The translations under genes were made by a program, and so were the position numbers. Source: Halorubrum aquaticum (GTDB taxonomy: Archaea > Halobacteriota > Halobacteria > Halobacteriales > Haloferacaceae). Taken from it: a stretch of 64,000 nt of DNA. Shown one piece after another: positions 50,144-60,237 of this stretch. How positions within the stretch are numbered: the first letter of the stretch is position 1; each line of letters begins with the position of its first letter. The notes beneath the pieces are model-generated. The model searched no databases, was not told the DNA's origin, and saw nothing but the letters and a program-made list of their open reading frames with translations. The stretch is taken from contig NZ_FOPZ01000002.1 of assembly GCF_900113615.1 (NCBI RefSeq), positions 186,001-250,000 on the forward strand. The letters are read 5' to 3'.

Positions 50144-50545
50144 ATGGACCTCATCGAGGCCGCCCGCGACGCGCTCGACGACGCCCACGTTCCGTACTCC
50201 GAGTACCGCGTCGGCGCCGCGCTCCGAACCGCCGACGGCACGGTTTACACCGGCTGTAACATCGAGAACGCCAACTACTCCAACAGCCTCCACGCCGAGG
50301 AGGTCGCGCTCGCCGAGGCGGTGAAGAACGGCCACCGCGAGTTCGATCGGCTCGCCGTCTCCTCCGGCGTGCGCGACGGCGTCACGCCCTGTGGGATGTG
50401 CCGACAGAGCCTCGCCGAGTTCGCGAGCGACGACCTCCCCGTCGTCTGTGACGAGGGCGACGACGGGACGAGCGAGTACACCCTCGGCGAACTGCTCCCG
50501 AACACGATCAGCGAGGGAACGCTCGACGACGCGCGGACGCCGTGA
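50144..50545 (+). CDS. cdd: Cytidine deaminase
   Basis: 133 aa, the size of homotetrameric bacterial CDA. Zinc site: His-Ala-Glu (NSLHAEEVAL) and PCGMCRQSLAEF; substrate residues in PYSEYRVGAAL and GCNIENANYSNS. His rather than Cys as the first zinc ligand is less usual for the tetrameric form. It converts cytidine to uridine for the adjacent uridine phosphorylase. With the BMP transporter nearby this forms a nucleoside salvage cluster. Confidence 0.94.
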   Translation: MDLIEAARDALDDAHVPYSEYRVGAALRTADGTVYTGCNIENANYSNSLHAEEVALAEAVKNGHREFDRLAVSSGVRDGVTPCGMCRQSLAEFASDDLPVVCDEGDDGTSEYTLGELLPNTISEGTLDDARTP

Positions 50546-50615
50546 ACGCGGAGCCGTCAGCCGCTCTCGGACCGAGGCGGAACTACTTTTAAACGCCTCG
50601 TCGAAGGTCGGGGAC

Positions 50616-51458
50616 ATGACCGACGAGCGTGACGCGGAAGCCGCCGGCGACAGCGAGGATCCGAACGACGAGGTCCAGTACCACCTCGAGGTCGGCGCGG
50701 GCGACGTCGCCGACGCCGTGCTGCTCCCCGGAAACCCCGAGCGGGTCGACAAGATCACCTCCCTGTGGGACGACCACGAGGAGGTCGCCTCCCACCGCGA
50801 GTACCGCACCGCGACCGGGACCTACGACGGGGCGCCGATCTCCGTCACCTCCACCGGCATCGGGTCCCCTTCCGCGGCCATCGCCGTCGAGGAACTGACG
50901 CGCGTCGGCGTCGACACGTTCGTCCGGGTCGGCTCCTGCGGCGCCATCCAGCCGGGCATGGACGTCGGCGACCTGGTGATCACGACCGGCGCGGTCCGCC
51001 AGGAGGGGACGAGCGACGAGTACGTCCGCGAGGACTACCCGGCGACCGCGGACGGCGAGGTCGTCTCCGCGCTCGTCGCCGCCGCCGAACGGCTCGGCTA
51101 CGACTACCACGCCGGGATCACGATGAGTGCCGACTCGTTTTACGCCGGACAGGGCCGTCCGGGGTTCGAGGGGTTCGAGGCGGCCGGCTCCGACGAACTG
51201 GTCGCGGCGCTCCGGGACGCGAACGTGAAGAACATCGAGATGGAGGCGTCGGCGATCCTCACGATCGCGAACGTGTACGGCCTGCGCGCGGGCGCGGTCT
51301 GTTCGGTGTACGCGAACCGCGTCACCGGCGAGTTCCGGACCGAGGGCGAGTCGCGGGCAGCCGAGACCGCGAGCCTCGCCGTGAAGCTGCTCGCGCGCAT
51401 GGACGAGATCAAACGGGAGGCCGGCGTCGATCGCTGGCACGCCGGGCTCTCGATCTGA
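50616..51458 (+). CDS. udp: Uridine phosphorylase
   Basis: A 280-aa NP-I family enzyme. The phosphate-binding LLPGNPERVDKI, the core FVRVGSCGAIQPGMDVGDLVI, and the substrate segment NIEMEASAILTIANVYGLRAGA with the typical Glu-Met-Glu are present. It releases uracil and ribose-1-phosphate. A 24-residue acidic N-terminal lead precedes the fold. Cytidine deaminase lies 70 bases upstream on the same strand. Confidence 0.94.
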   Translation: MTDERDAEAAGDSEDPNDEVQYHLEVGAGDVADAVLLPGNPERVDKITSLWDDHEEVASHREYRTATGTYDGAPISVTSTGIGSPSAAIAVEELTRVGVDTFVRVGSCGAIQPGMDVGDLVITTGAVRQEGTSDEYVREDYPATADGEVVSALVAAAERLGYDYHAGITMSADSFYAGQGRPGFEGFEAAGSDELVAALRDANVKNIEMEASAILTIANVYGLRAGAVCSVYANRVTGEFRTEGESRAAETASLAVKLLARMDEIKREAGVDRWHAGLSI

Positions 51459-51584
51459 GCGGGCGGCGGAGCGGACGCGTCGACGATCCCGCGGCGGCTC
51501 CACGCGAGAGCGGCTCCAAACGTGTCGGCTCCGTGTGAGTGCGGTTCCAAAGCGTCTTTACCCGCGGACCGCGGATCGGCACCC

Positions 51585-52766
51585 ATGACAACTCAGGTCG
51601 TCGTCGTCGGCTCCGGCTACGCCGGTGCCGGGGCAGTGAAGGCGTTCGAAGACGAGGTCGGCGAGGGCGAGGCGGAGCTCACCTGGATCTCGGAACACGA
51701 CTACCACCTCGTGTTACACGAGGTCCACCGCGCGATCCGGAACCCCGCCGTCGAGGACAGCATCACCATCCCCGTCGGCGAGATCATGTCCGAGGACGGC
51801 GAGTTCCTCAAGGATCGCGTCGTCGACGTCGACACCGACGAGCAGGTGGTCGAGACCGACGGCGAGGAGACCGTCGAGTACGACTACCTGCTTCTGGCGA
51901 TCGGCTCCACGACCGCCTTCTTCGGCATCGACGGCCTGAAGGAACACGCCCATCAGCTCAAGAGCCTCGACGACGCTCGGGCGATCCACGAGGACGTCCG
52001 CGAGGCGGCCGGGAACGCGACCCGGTCGGAGCCCGCCACCGTCATCGTCGGCGGCGCGGGCCTCTCGGGGATCCAGACCGCCGGCGAGATCGCGGAGTAC
52101 CGCGACAAGCACCGCGCCCCCATAGACGTCAAGCTCGTCGAGGGGCTCGACGAGGTCTTCCCCGGCAACGACCCGCAGGTCCAGGGCGCGCTCCGCCAGC
52201 GGCTCGAGGACGCCGACGTGGAGATCCTCACCGGCGACTTCATCTCGAAGGCCGACGAGGACGCGGTGTACCTCGGCGGCGGCGACGACGAGGAGCCCGA
52301 GGAACTGGCCTACGACGTGTTGATCTGGACCGGCGGGATCACCGGCCAGGAGGAGCTCGACGCGGTCGAGATCGAGAAGGACGACCGCTCGAACCGCGTG
52401 TTCGCGGAGTCCGACTTCACCACGAGCGACGACCGCGTGTTCGCCATCGGCGACACCGCCCTGATCGACCAGGGCGGCGACGACGTCGCGCCGCCGACCG
52501 CGCAGGCCGCCTGGCAGGCCGCGGAGATCGCCGGCGAGAACCTCGCTCGGGCCGCCCGCGGCGCGCCGCTCCAGTCGTGGCAACACGAGGACAAGGGGAC
52601 CGTGGTCTCCGTCGGTGAGGAGGCGGTCGCTCACGACGTGGTCGGGATGCCGATCAAGACGTTCGGCGGCACCCCGGCGAAGCTCCTGAAGAAGGCGATC
52701 GCCTCGCGCTGGATCGCGAAGGTCTCCTCGACCGGACGCGGCGTGAGCGCGTTCGGCGACATGTAA
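51585..52766 (+). CDS. FAD-dependent pyridine nucleotide-disulfide oxidoreductase, NDH-2-like
   Basis: 393 aa. Two dinucleotide folds: FAD at VVVVGSGYAGAGAVKAF (residues 5-21) and NAD at VIVGGAGLSGIQTAGEIAEY (about 163-182). The second FAD motif is DDRVFAIGDTALID, and APPTAQAAWQAAEIAGENLAR follows, as in type II NADH dehydrogenases. The C-terminal segment TFGGTPAKLLKKAIASRWI is amphipathic and could attach to the membrane, where NDH-2 passes electrons to menaquinone. Sulfide:quinone reductase is less likely, as the catalytic Cys set is absent. Confidence 0.9.
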   Translation: MTTQVVVVGSGYAGAGAVKAFEDEVGEGEAELTWISEHDYHLVLHEVHRAIRNPAVEDSITIPVGEIMSEDGEFLKDRVVDVDTDEQVVETDGEETVEYDYLLLAIGSTTAFFGIDGLKEHAHQLKSLDDARAIHEDVREAAGNATRSEPATVIVGGAGLSGIQTAGEIAEYRDKHRAPIDVKLVEGLDEVFPGNDPQVQGALRQRLEDADVEILTGDFISKADEDAVYLGGGDDEEPEELAYDVLIWTGGITGQEELDAVEIEKDDRSNRVFAESDFTTSDDRVFAIGDTALIDQGGDDVAPPTAQAAWQAAEIAGENLARAARGAPLQSWQHEDKGTVVSVGEEAVAHDVVGMPIKTFGGTPAKLLKKAIASRWIAKVSSTGRGVSAFGDM

Positions 52767-52773
52767 GACCACC

Positions 52774-52778
52774 TTTTT
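52774..52778 (+). terminator. T-run terminator after the NDH-2-like gene
   Basis: Five T immediately past the stop codon; possible archaeal oligo-T terminator. Confidence 0.4.
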
Positions 52779-53064
52779 CTCGTCGGGTTCCCGGCGCTCA
52801 CTGCGTTCACTTCGAGAACCCCTCCTCGAAAAACCTGGAGGGAAAAAGCCGACTCCGCCGTCTTCGACGGCTCCGTCGGTGAACCGCTCGCTTCGCTCGT
52901 GGATGCTCACTACAGTCGAAGTAATGACCGATTCGGTGGCGCGCCTCCGAGTGCCCCGGAGGGGCGCGAGGAGCCCGCGAGGGATGCGGTGAGCACTCGG
53001 AGAGTGCGAACCGCGAGGCTGGGGAGGCGTGAGGTGCGGTGCGGTCGTGGTACGGGGAGGGATT

Positions 53065-53176
53065 CAAAGGGGCAGTCGTGAGGACGCCGCACGCGACGTA
53101 AGGACCGCAGGGAGCGAACACAGTGAGCGACCGAGGACCACAGCGAGCGTGCGGCGTCCTCACGACTGGGGCTTTG
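53065..53176. repeat. 30-bp imperfect inverted repeat with 52-base loop
   Basis: Left arm 53065-53094 and right arm 53147-53176 pair at 27 of 30 positions, with a 3-base internal mismatch (GGG opposite GGG). The 22 inner base pairs, covering CAGTCGTGAGGACGCCGCAC and two more, are perfect. The loop contains GAGCGAACACAGTGAGCGAC-type sequence common in haloarchaeal spacers. Confidence 0.9.
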
Positions 53177-53428
53177 GCGGTGTTCACCGCGCCAGCAACG
53201 ATCCCATTCCTATCAGCCCGGTCCCCATCGAAACAACCGTCCTACAAGCACTATTCAGCGACCGGCAGTTTCACTCGATGCCGCGTCTGAAAACGGGACC
53301 CCGCAGGAACCAGATCCTCGATCCTCCACTCATCGACGCCGAGCCGCGTCGCTCTCGGATAGCGAGCACGAAAACGAATTCACGACCATCCGTGTCGGTC
53401 GCACCCCTCAGTGGCTCCTCCCGCTGTG

Positions 53429-53962
53429 TCAGTGCGCGGCTTCTCCCGCGGGCGCGTGCATGTCGTCGATCCGGAGGATGAGGACGTTCGCGGTGTCGTC
53501 TTTCCCGTCGACGGTGCCGTCGATGAGCAGCTTCGAGAGGGGCGTGGGACCGACCGTCACGGAGTCGCCCTCGTGGAAGTCACGTACCGACCCCTGGACG
53601 TGGATCTCCGCTCGGCAGAGTTCGGGGTGGTGGACGCTCGAGAGGTCGATGCCGTCGACGTTCACGCCCTCGACGGTCTCGCCCTCGTGTTTGATCGGGA
53701 CGTGTGCGGGCTCGTCCATCCGCTGGATGTCGAGCGCCTCGTAGGCGTTCGACGTGGGCTTGTACCCGCCCTTCGGGCCGGGAACGCCCTCGACGAGCTG
53801 GAGCGCCTTCAGGCTCTGCATCTGGTTCCGGATGGTCCCCGGGTTCCGGTCGACCTCCTCGGCGATCGCTTCCCCCTTGACGGCGTCCTCCTCCTCACCG
53901 TAGAGGTTGATGAGCGCCGAGAGGATGCTTTTCTGGCTCGACGTGAGTTCGATCGATGACAT
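53429..53962 (-). CDS. Winged-helix regulator with C-terminal conserved domain
   Basis: 177 aa. Residues 1-75 are a winged helix (ELTSSQKSILSALINLYGEE, then AIAEEVDRNPGTIRNQMQSL and GPKGGYKPTSNAYEAL) of the Rrf2/COG2524-like archaeal type. Residues 85-170 are a beta-rich domain (GETVEGVNVDGIDLSSVHHP, RDFHEGDSVTVGPTPLSKLL), probably ligand-binding or dimerising. The ATG at 53962 was chosen over 54007. No metal or cluster Cys set is seen, only one Cys. Targets unknown. Confidence 0.83.
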   Translation of the reverse strand: MSSIELTSSQKSILSALINLYGEEEDAVKGEAIAEEVDRNPGTIRNQMQSLKALQLVEGVPGPKGGYKPTSNAYEALDIQRMDEPAHVPIKHEGETVEGVNVDGIDLSSVHHPELCRAEIHVQGSVRDFHEGDSVTVGPTPLSKLLIDGTVDGKDDTANVLILRIDDMHAPAGEAAH

Positions 53963-54057
53963 GGATCCGAGTACATGGCGGCCCCGCATAAAGGCGATGG
54001 AAGTCACTTATAAACGGATCGACCGTGGCGGACCACGACCCTCGCGTTCGCCGTCGT

Positions 54058-54324
54058 TCACCGGTAGAGCTGCCGGTACCGCAGATACGCCGCGGGACTC
54101 GCGAGCACGACGAGGAGCCCGACCCCGGCGAGAACGAGTCCGACGTCGCCGAGGAGAACCAACAGTCCGAACCCGACGAATGCGATCACCGACCCCGTGA
54201 ACGCGACGGCGATCATCGCTCCGGCCGGGCCGATCTCCTCCGGATCGACCGGCCCCGGCTCGCGGCCGCCTCCGTCGGCGTCGTTCCCGTCCGCGTCGTT
54301 CTCCCCCGCGTCGTTTCCTCCCAT
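54058..54324 (-). CDS. Small two-TM membrane protein
   Basis: An 88-aa protein. The acidic Gly/Asn/Asp N-terminus (residues 1-33) precedes two close hydrophobic helices (about 35-58 and 60-78, Gly/Val/Leu-rich) and a short basic C-terminus YLRYRQLYR. No family is recognised. It is divergent from arginase, 92 bases away. Confidence 0.75.
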   Translation of the reverse strand: MGGNDAGENDADGNDADGGGREPGPVDPEEIGPAGAMIAVAFTGSVIAFVGFGLLVLLGDVGLVLAGVGLLVVLASPAAYLRYRQLYR

Positions 54325-54416
54325 GTGCGTTCGTTCGGCGTCGACGACGAAACCGTGACGGATCCGGCGCTTCGCGAACCCACACCTTTCAAGCGGTGGG
54401 GAGTCCCCCTACCGGT

Positions 54417-55322
54417 ATGACGAGAGTCAGAATCATCGGCGCGCCGACCGACTACGGAGCCAACCGACGCGGGGTCGACATGGGCCCGTCGGCGATCCGC
54501 TACGGCGGGTTGGCCGACGAGCTGGCGAACGCGGGGGTCGACGTCGTCGACGCGGGGGACCTTCCCGTCCCCCGCGCCGAGGAGCGGGACCCGGACACCG
54601 ACGCGCCGGCGGAGGGCGACGCGAAGTTCCTCCACGAGGTCGCCGACGTCTGCCGGCGGCTCGCCGACGAGGTGGACGGGACCCTCGCGGAGGGGGCGGT
54701 CCCGCTGGCGCTCGGCGGCGACCACTCGATCGCGATCGGGTCGCTCGTGGGCGCCGCCCGCAACGCCGACGTCGGCGCGGTGTGGTTCGACGCCCACGCC
54801 GACCTCAACACCCCCTCGACGACGCCCTCGGGCAACGTCCACGGGATGCCGCTCGCGGCGGCGCTCGGGATCGGCGAGTTCGCGGACACCGAGTGGGCGA
54901 ACGCGTCGGGACTCGACCCGGAGAACGTCGCGCTCGTCGGGCTTCGGTCGGTCGACGGCGCCGAGGTCGAGCTGTTGCGCGAACACGGATTCACCGCCTA
55001 CACGATGTCGGACATCGACGAGCGGGGGATCACGGACGTGACCGAGGACGCGCTCGCGGCCGCCTCGGCGGGCGTCGACGGCGTCCACGTCAGCCTCGAC
55101 CTCGACTGGCTCGACCCCAAGGAGGCGCCGGGCGTAGGGACGCCGGTTCGCGGCGGGGTCACCTACCGCGAGGCCCACAGCGCGATGGAGATCGTCGACG
55201 ACGCGGACTGTCTCCGGTCGATGGAGCTCGTCGAGGTGAACCCGACGCTCGACCAGCACAACGAGACGGCGGAGCTCGCGACGGAACTGGCCGCCAGCGC
55301 CTTCGGCAAGCGCGTGATCTAG
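54417..55322 (+). CDS. rocF: Arginase
   Basis: 301 aa. Hydrolyses arginine to ornithine and urea. Mn-binding segments are [36 protein letters not shown] and [19 protein letters not shown]. The NVHGMP and [11 protein letters not shown] stretches are arginase- rather than agmatinase-like, in contrast to the ureohydrolase at 13432. The C-terminus is [17 protein letters not shown]. It stands alone, divergent from the small membrane protein. Confidence 0.94.
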   Translation: MTRVRIIGAPTDYGANRRGVDMGPSAIRYGGLADELANAGVDVVDAGDLPVPRAEERDPDTDAPAEGDAKFLHEVADVCRRLADEVDGTLAEGAVPLALGGDHSIAIGSLVGAARNADVGAVWFDAHADLNTPSTTPSGNVHGMPLAAALGIGEFADTEWANASGLDPENVALVGLRSVDGAEVELLREHGFTAYTMSDIDERGITDVTEDALAAASAGVDGVHVSLDLDWLDPKEAPGVGTPVRGGVTYREAHSAMEIVDDADCLRSMELVEVNPTLDQHNETAELATELAASAFGKRVI

Positions 55323-55405
55323 GCGACGGCCCCGCGGATCGTTTCGAGGTTCCGAAACGATCCGATCCATCACGATTATGTGTGTGACTCGGTGACAGGG
55401 AGACC

Positions 55406-56491
55406 ATGGACACGAGCCGTCTCACCGGGGCGCTCGTCATCAGCTTCACCGGCGTGGGGCTGGCGGCGATCGCGGTCCGCGGGTTCACGACCGGCACGAC
55501 AGGGGTCGTCGACGCGGTCGTCACGGGCGTGACGCTCCTCTTCGGCGTCGCCTTCACGCTCACCGGACCGATCGGGTACCGCGCCGACGTCGAGTCGCGA
55601 CACCTGCTCCGGATCGCCGGGTGGAACGCGCTCGGCGTCGTCGCGACGAGTGCCGTTCTGGTGTTGGTGTACTCCTTCCAGGTCGCGGGCGGCGGGAACG
55701 TGGTGGAGCCGCTCGTCTCCGGGGCCATCGTCGTGGCCGTCAGCGCGTTCGCGCACGTCCTGATCGGCTTCAACGACGTGCGGCGGATCCGCGCCCGGCG
55801 ACTCGTGAAACAGCGCCAGAAGGCGGCCGTGATGAACCGGTTCGTTCGTCACGACCTGCGACACGCCGCCCAGCTCCTGATCGGCTACGGCGAACAGCTC
55901 TCGGCGGACGGCGGAGACGAGGCGGGCGACGAACGTGGACCGGACCACGGACTCGACCTCGGTCGGCGGATCACGGAGATCGGATCGGACCTCGGGAACA
56001 CGCAGTCGCAGATCCGCGTCTTCGACGACCTCCTCGAGGGCGAGAACGACCGGCGACCGGTCGACCTCGCGACGGTCGTCGACGACGAGCGCGCCGAGTG
56101 GGAGGAGGAGTACCCCGACGGAACCCTCGAGACGGACATCGATCCGACCTGTACCGCGAGGGCGGGTGAGCACCTCGACACGGCCCTCGGTGAACTGATC
56201 GACAACGCCTTCCGGTACGGCGGGGACCCGCCGAGCGTCACCCTCCGCGGAACCCGGACCGACGGCGCGGTTCGAGTGGAGATCCTCGACGACGGCGACG
56301 GGTTCCCCGACGACGAGATGGCGCTCATCAACGAGGACCGGACGGAGACGCAGCTCCAACACAGCAGCGGGCTCGGGCTGTGGCTCGCCAAGTGGGTGAT
56401 CGAACACTACGACGGGAGCCTCTCGATCGGGGACCGGTCCGACGGGAAGGGCGGCGTCGTCACGGTGCGGTTGCCCGCGGCCGACGGGTAG
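55406..56491 (+). CDS. Membrane sensor histidine kinase
   Basis: 361 aa. Four hydrophobic helices (about residues 6-130, no evident extracellular sensor domain) precede a HisKA-like box FVRHDLRHAAQLLIGYGE and a HATPase_c with LGELIDNAFRYGG, DDGDGFPDDEM and SGLGLWLAKWVIEHYDG. The H-box is unusual (RHDLRH instead of SHDLRNPL), typical of a haloarchaeal kinase subgroup. No response regulator adjoins. Confidence 0.9.
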   Translation: MDTSRLTGALVISFTGVGLAAIAVRGFTTGTTGVVDAVVTGVTLLFGVAFTLTGPIGYRADVESRHLLRIAGWNALGVVATSAVLVLVYSFQVAGGGNVVEPLVSGAIVVAVSAFAHVLIGFNDVRRIRARRLVKQRQKAAVMNRFVRHDLRHAAQLLIGYGEQLSADGGDEAGDERGPDHGLDLGRRITEIGSDLGNTQSQIRVFDDLLEGENDRRPVDLATVVDDERAEWEEEYPDGTLETDIDPTCTARAGEHLDTALGELIDNAFRYGGDPPSVTLRGTRTDGAVRVEILDDGDGFPDDEMALINEDRTETQLQHSSGLGLWLAKWVIEHYDGSLSIGDRSDGKGGVVTVRLPAADG

Positions 56492-56515
56492 GCGGTCGTT
56501 CGGGTCCCGATCAGG

Positions 56516-57853
56516 TCACTCCGTTCGGTCGACCGTCGCGCCGAGGTCCGCCATCGTCTCGAAGAAGGTCGGGAACGAGACGTCCACGTGTTCGCCCCCG
56601 CGGATCGTCGTCGTCCCCTCGGCGGCGAGCGCGGCGACCGCGAGCGCCATCACGATCCGGTGGTCCGCCCGGCCGTCGACGGTCGCGCCGCGGAGGTCGC
56701 TCTCCGAGCCGTGGACCGTGAGGACGTCGGGCTCCTCGGTGGTCTCCGCGCCGAGCCGCTCCAGCTCCTCGGCCATCGCGGCCACCCGGTCGGTCTCCTT
56801 GTAGCGGACGTGCTCGCAGTTGGTGATCCGCGTGTCGCCGTCAGCGACCGCCCCGAGCGTCGCGATCGTCGGGAGCAGGTCCGGCGTGTCGCCGACGTCG
56901 ACCTCGACGCCCGAGAGCGTGGAGCGCTTGACCGTGATGACGCCCGCCTCGCGGTCCCAGTCGATCGCCGCGCCCATCCGGTCCGCGACATCGACGATGG
57001 CGGCGTCCCCCTGCGCGCTCGGTCGCGCCCCCTCGATCCGGACGGCGCCGTCGGGATCGGCCGCGACCGCCCCCGCGGCGACGAGGTACGAGATCGACGA
57101 GAAGTCCCCCGGAACCGCGTACCGGCCGTCCTCGGGGGCGTAGGTCTGTCCGCCGGGGACGACGAAGCCCTCGGCGCCGTCGGCGGTCTCGCTGCCGACG
57201 GGTTCGGCGTCGATCCCGAAGTCGGCCAGCAGTTCGAGCGTGATGTCGACGTAGGGGGCGGACTTGAGTTCCGTCGTCAGCGACACCTCGATCCCGTCGC
57301 CGGTGACCGCGCCGGCCATCAGCAGGGCGGTGACGTACTGCGAGGAGACGTCGCCGGGGATCGCCACCTCGCCGCCCGAGAGCGGCCCGAAGACGACGAG
57401 AGGGGCCTGCCCGTTGCCGCGGGTCGATTCGGCGCGAACGCCGAGATCGTCGAGCGCCTCGAGCAGCGGCCCCTGCGGGCGCGATCTGAGCGACGAGTCG
57501 CCGGTGAGGACGGTGCCACCGTCGGCGAGCGCGGCGGTCCCGGTCACGAGGCGGGTCGTCGTCCCCGAGTTCCCGCAGTCGATGACGTCGTCTGGGACCG
57601 CGGGCCGGCCGTCGAAGCCGTCGACGTCGAGCGCGTCCTGGTCGGACTCCCACTCGTCGGGTACGGGCTCGACGGAGCCGCCGAAGGCGGTCACGGCGCG
57701 GGCGGTCGCGCGCGTGTCCGCGGAGACGAGCGGGGAGGCCACCGTCGCGCCGGCGCTGTACCCCGCCGCGAGCAGCGCCCGGTGGGTGTAGCTCTTCGAG
57801 GGCGGTGCGCGGGCCGTTCCTCCGACCGCGGATCGAGTGACGTGAACGTCCAT
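56516..57853 (-). CDS. aroA: 3-phosphoshikimate 1-carboxyvinyltransferase (EPSP synthase)
   Basis: 445 aa. The shikimate-pathway step to EPSP. Signatures are [14 protein letters not shown] near residue 18, [45 protein letters not shown] and the C-terminal [13 protein letters not shown] and [14 protein letters not shown]. The inverted-repeat alpha/beta domain arrangement and length are normal. It is convergent with the histidine kinase. No other aro gene is in the window. Confidence 0.96.
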   Translation of the reverse strand: MDVHVTRSAVGGTARAPPSKSYTHRALLAAGYSAGATVASPLVSADTRATARAVTAFGGSVEPVPDEWESDQDALDVDGFDGRPAVPDDVIDCGNSGTTTRLVTGTAALADGGTVLTGDSSLRSRPQGPLLEALDDLGVRAESTRGNGQAPLVVFGPLSGGEVAIPGDVSSQYVTALLMAGAVTGDGIEVSLTTELKSAPYVDITLELLADFGIDAEPVGSETADGAEGFVVPGGQTYAPEDGRYAVPGDFSSISYLVAAGAVAADPDGAVRIEGARPSAQGDAAIVDVADRMGAAIDWDREAGVITVKRSTLSGVEVDVGDTPDLLPTIATLGAVADGDTRITNCEHVRYKETDRVAAMAEELERLGAETTEEPDVLTVHGSESDLRGATVDGRADHRIVMALAVAALAAEGTTTIRGGEHVDVSFPTFFETMADLGATVDRTE

Positions 57854-57978
57854 ACCGTCCCCTGTCGCGCGCGTCGGTAAGTGGGTACCGGATGAGACAC
57901 GCTCGCACGACGGCGTGTGGATGGGTCACACCGAACCTGCGAGCCGTTTATCTCCCTCGCGGTCGTATTCCCGCCGAC

Positions 57979-59100
57979 GTGTTCATCGGCCACGCGCTGC
58001 TCGCGTTCGCCCTCGCGACCCTCCTCGCGGACCGGCTGGGCTGGTCGGCCGATCGCGCGCTGGCGCTCGGGGCGGTCGCGGGGGCGTTCGCGGCCCTCCC
58101 CGACGTCGACATGGCGTACGCGGCGGTCGCGATCGACCTCGGGAGCCTCACCGCGGCCTCGCTGACCCGACCGAGCACCCTCTGGGACGCCACCCGCGAG
58201 GTCCACCGCGCGCTGACCCACTCGCTCGTCGTCTCGCTTCTCGCGGGCGGCGCGTTCGGCCTCTGGGCGGTCGTGTGGGACCGTCGACCCTCGATCCGAG
58301 CGGTCGGCTCCGTCCTCTCGATCGCCGCTCTGGCCGCGCTCGTCGGGGTCGGTTCGGCACAGAACGGCACGCTCGGACTGGTCGTCCTCGGGGCGTTCGC
58401 GGTCGGCGGGCTCGCGCTCGCGACGCTCGGTCGGCTCCGGACCGACCTCTCCGGACGGGCCGTCGCGGTCGCGGCCGTCTTCGGACTGCTCTCGCATCCG
58501 TGGGGCGATCTGGTCACCGGCGAACCCCCGAAACTGTTCTATCCGTTCGGCGCTCGTCTCCTCGACGGACGGGTGCTGCTCCACGGCGACCCGACGGTCC
58601 ACCTCCTCGGCGCGTTCGCGCTCGAGCTGGCCGTCATCTGGCTCGCGGCGGTCGCGGTCGCGACCGTGACCGACCGGTCGTGGCGGGACGCGATCGACCC
58701 GCGCGCCGCCGCCGGGCTGGCCTACGGCGTCGCCGCCGTCCTCATGGCGCCGCCGACGCTCGAGGTGTCGTATCACTTCGTGTTCTCGATCCTCGCCGTC
58801 GGCGTCGTCTGCGGCGGGTTGTCCGTCGCGCCCGGTCCGGCGGGACTGCGAACGTGGATGCCCGGGACGACGGAGTGGCGAACGTGGGTGCCGGAGACGG
58901 CGGGATCGCGAACGCTCGCTTCCGGCCTCTCGGCTCCGAGTCTGGACGGATTACGCCGCCGGGTCGCCGTCCCGCCGTCGGCGCTCGCGGTCACGTTCAC
59001 CGCGCTCGCCGGGATCACGGCCGCGCTGGTCGGCTACGCGGCGGTGTACGTCGCGGCCGAGCTCCTCCCGGCAGCGATCGGCGGCGTCCTTCCGGCGTGA
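57979..59100 (+). CDS. Membrane-bound metal-dependent hydrolase, YdjM/DUF457 family
   Basis: 373 aa. The family start IGHALLAFALATLLAD and the metal motif ALPDVDMAYA are followed by REVHRALTHSLVVSLL with HRxxTHS and HPWGDLVTGEPP. Six or more membrane helices are predicted. The region near residues 295-315 carries a short repeat RTWMPGTTEW/RTWVPETAGS. GTG at 57979 was chosen because the upstream reading frame is not protein-like and a GTTTAT element lies about 30 bases before it. Family function is largely unknown (phospholipase C-like fold). Confidence 0.85.
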   Translation: MFIGHALLAFALATLLADRLGWSADRALALGAVAGAFAALPDVDMAYAAVAIDLGSLTAASLTRPSTLWDATREVHRALTHSLVVSLLAGGAFGLWAVVWDRRPSIRAVGSVLSIAALAALVGVGSAQNGTLGLVVLGAFAVGGLALATLGRLRTDLSGRAVAVAAVFGLLSHPWGDLVTGEPPKLFYPFGARLLDGRVLLHGDPTVHLLGAFALELAVIWLAAVAVATVTDRSWRDAIDPRAAAGLAYGVAAVLMAPPTLEVSYHFVFSILAVGVVCGGLSVAPGPAGLRTWMPGTTEWRTWVPETAGSRTLASGLSAPSLDGLRRRVAVPPSALAVTFTALAGITAALVGYAAVYVAAELLPAAIGGVLPA

Positions 59101-59162
59101 AACCGGGGTCCGACGCGCGGTTCCGGACGCCGTGACCTTCCGTGCGTTCGAGACGGGACCGA

Positions 59163-60215
59163 TCAGATCTCGGGCGGCTCCTCGCGACCGATGACGATCA
59201 CCTGTCCCTCCACGTCCTCCAGCGCGGCGACGCGGCCGCCGATCTCGACCGGACCGTCGTCGGTCTCGACGACGAGCGAGGCGACCTCTTCGGTGTCCTC
59301 GAACGCGACGTCGACCACCCGCCCGCGGACCGTGACCGACCTGCCCGTCTCGATGTCGCGACCCTCGACCGTCGCGTAGAAGTCGTCGCCGTCGAACTCG
59401 CGGACGTCCTTGACCGCCCGACGGATCGAGGCGTACCGGCGCGGGAAGGGTCGGGCCTTCCCGTTCGAGGCGAGGGTCTCCGCGGTCGTCCACAGGACCG
59501 TCCCGAAGAACCCGGAGACGAGGAAGCCGAGCGCGGAGCGGTTGAAGATGACGCCGTACCGCTCGCGGTCGTCGCGCAGGGCGTCCTGGGTCGCGTACAC
59601 GGAGTACTCCCCGTCGCCGACCGCGAGGACCGGCGTGGTGATCCCCCGTCGCGAGCGTGCGATGGTCGCGACCTCGAGGTAGTCGAACTCCTCGGGGTCG
59701 GGCGCACGGGAGGCCGGCGTCACGAGGAGTTCGACGCTGACGCCGTTTTCGACCTTCCGTTTCAGCTCCTCGCGGAACCGGCGGAGGAGGTCGGGGGTGA
59801 GCGAGACGGCGAGTTCGTACTCCGCGCCGTGTATCACCTCCTCGAGATAGCGCAGGATCGTCGAGCGGGACTTCACGAGCGACACCGCCTCGGTCTCGCG
59901 GGTCGGCGCGGTGTATCGGGCCTCGAGCTCGTCGACCATCTCCGTGAACGACGAACGGAGCTCGTCGAACGCGTCGTCCGGATCGACCGCCACGATCTTC
60001 ATCGGACGCGACTCGCGGAGCTCGACGAGCCCGCGGTCGGCGAGGCTCCGTACCGTGTCGTACACCCGCGGCTGCGGGATGTCGGTCCGGTCGGCGATGT
60101 CGCTCGCCGTCAACTCGCCGTGTTCCAACACCGCGAGGTACGCGTCGATCTCGTACTCTCCCAGGTTGAACCGGTCCCCGACGTGATCGAGCGTCGCCCG
60201 GAGATCGTCTGCCAT
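59163..60215 (-). CDS. trmB: TrmB-type sugar-responsive transcriptional regulator
   Basis: 350 aa. The winged helix (residues 10-75, [40 protein letters not shown]) is followed by a coiled segment and the TrmB ligand domain with a phospholipase-D-like fold ([38 protein letters not shown]). A C-terminal TrmB_C beta domain is at 265-345. In Halobacterium this family switches gluconeogenesis and related genes. A TATA-like element 28 bases upstream predicts a leaderless message. Confidence 0.93.
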   Translation of the reverse strand: MADDLRATLDHVGDRFNLGEYEIDAYLAVLEHGELTASDIADRTDIPQPRVYDTVRSLADRGLVELRESRPMKIVAVDPDDAFDELRSSFTEMVDELEARYTAPTRETEAVSLVKSRSTILRYLEEVIHGAEYELAVSLTPDLLRRFREELKRKVENGVSVELLVTPASRAPDPEEFDYLEVATIARSRRGITTPVLAVGDGEYSVYATQDALRDDRERYGVIFNRSALGFLVSGFFGTVLWTTAETLASNGKARPFPRRYASIRRAVKDVREFDGDDFYATVEGRDIETGRSVTVRGRVVDVAFEDTEEVASLVVETDDGPVEIGGRVAALEDVEGQVIVIGREEPPEI

Positions 60216-60237
60216 GTCCGGTCCGACGGTCGCATCC

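Larger units (their letters stand above)
52767..53428. other. Gene-free region with terminator and long hairpin
   Basis: 662 bases without a credible gene. It starts with a T-run terminator (52774-52778). Around 52790-53060 are low-complexity segments rich in CGCTCGCTTCG-type palindromes seen in haloarchaeal spacers. The 30-bp inverted repeat at 53065/53147 follows, then about 200 bases of ordinary AT-richer sequence. ORFs here are Arg-rich and not protein-like. Confidence 0.7.

Noticed and set aside
53029..53481. 150-codon ORF across the hairpin region
   Set aside because: Runs through the inverted repeat and into an antisense gene; composition not protein-like.
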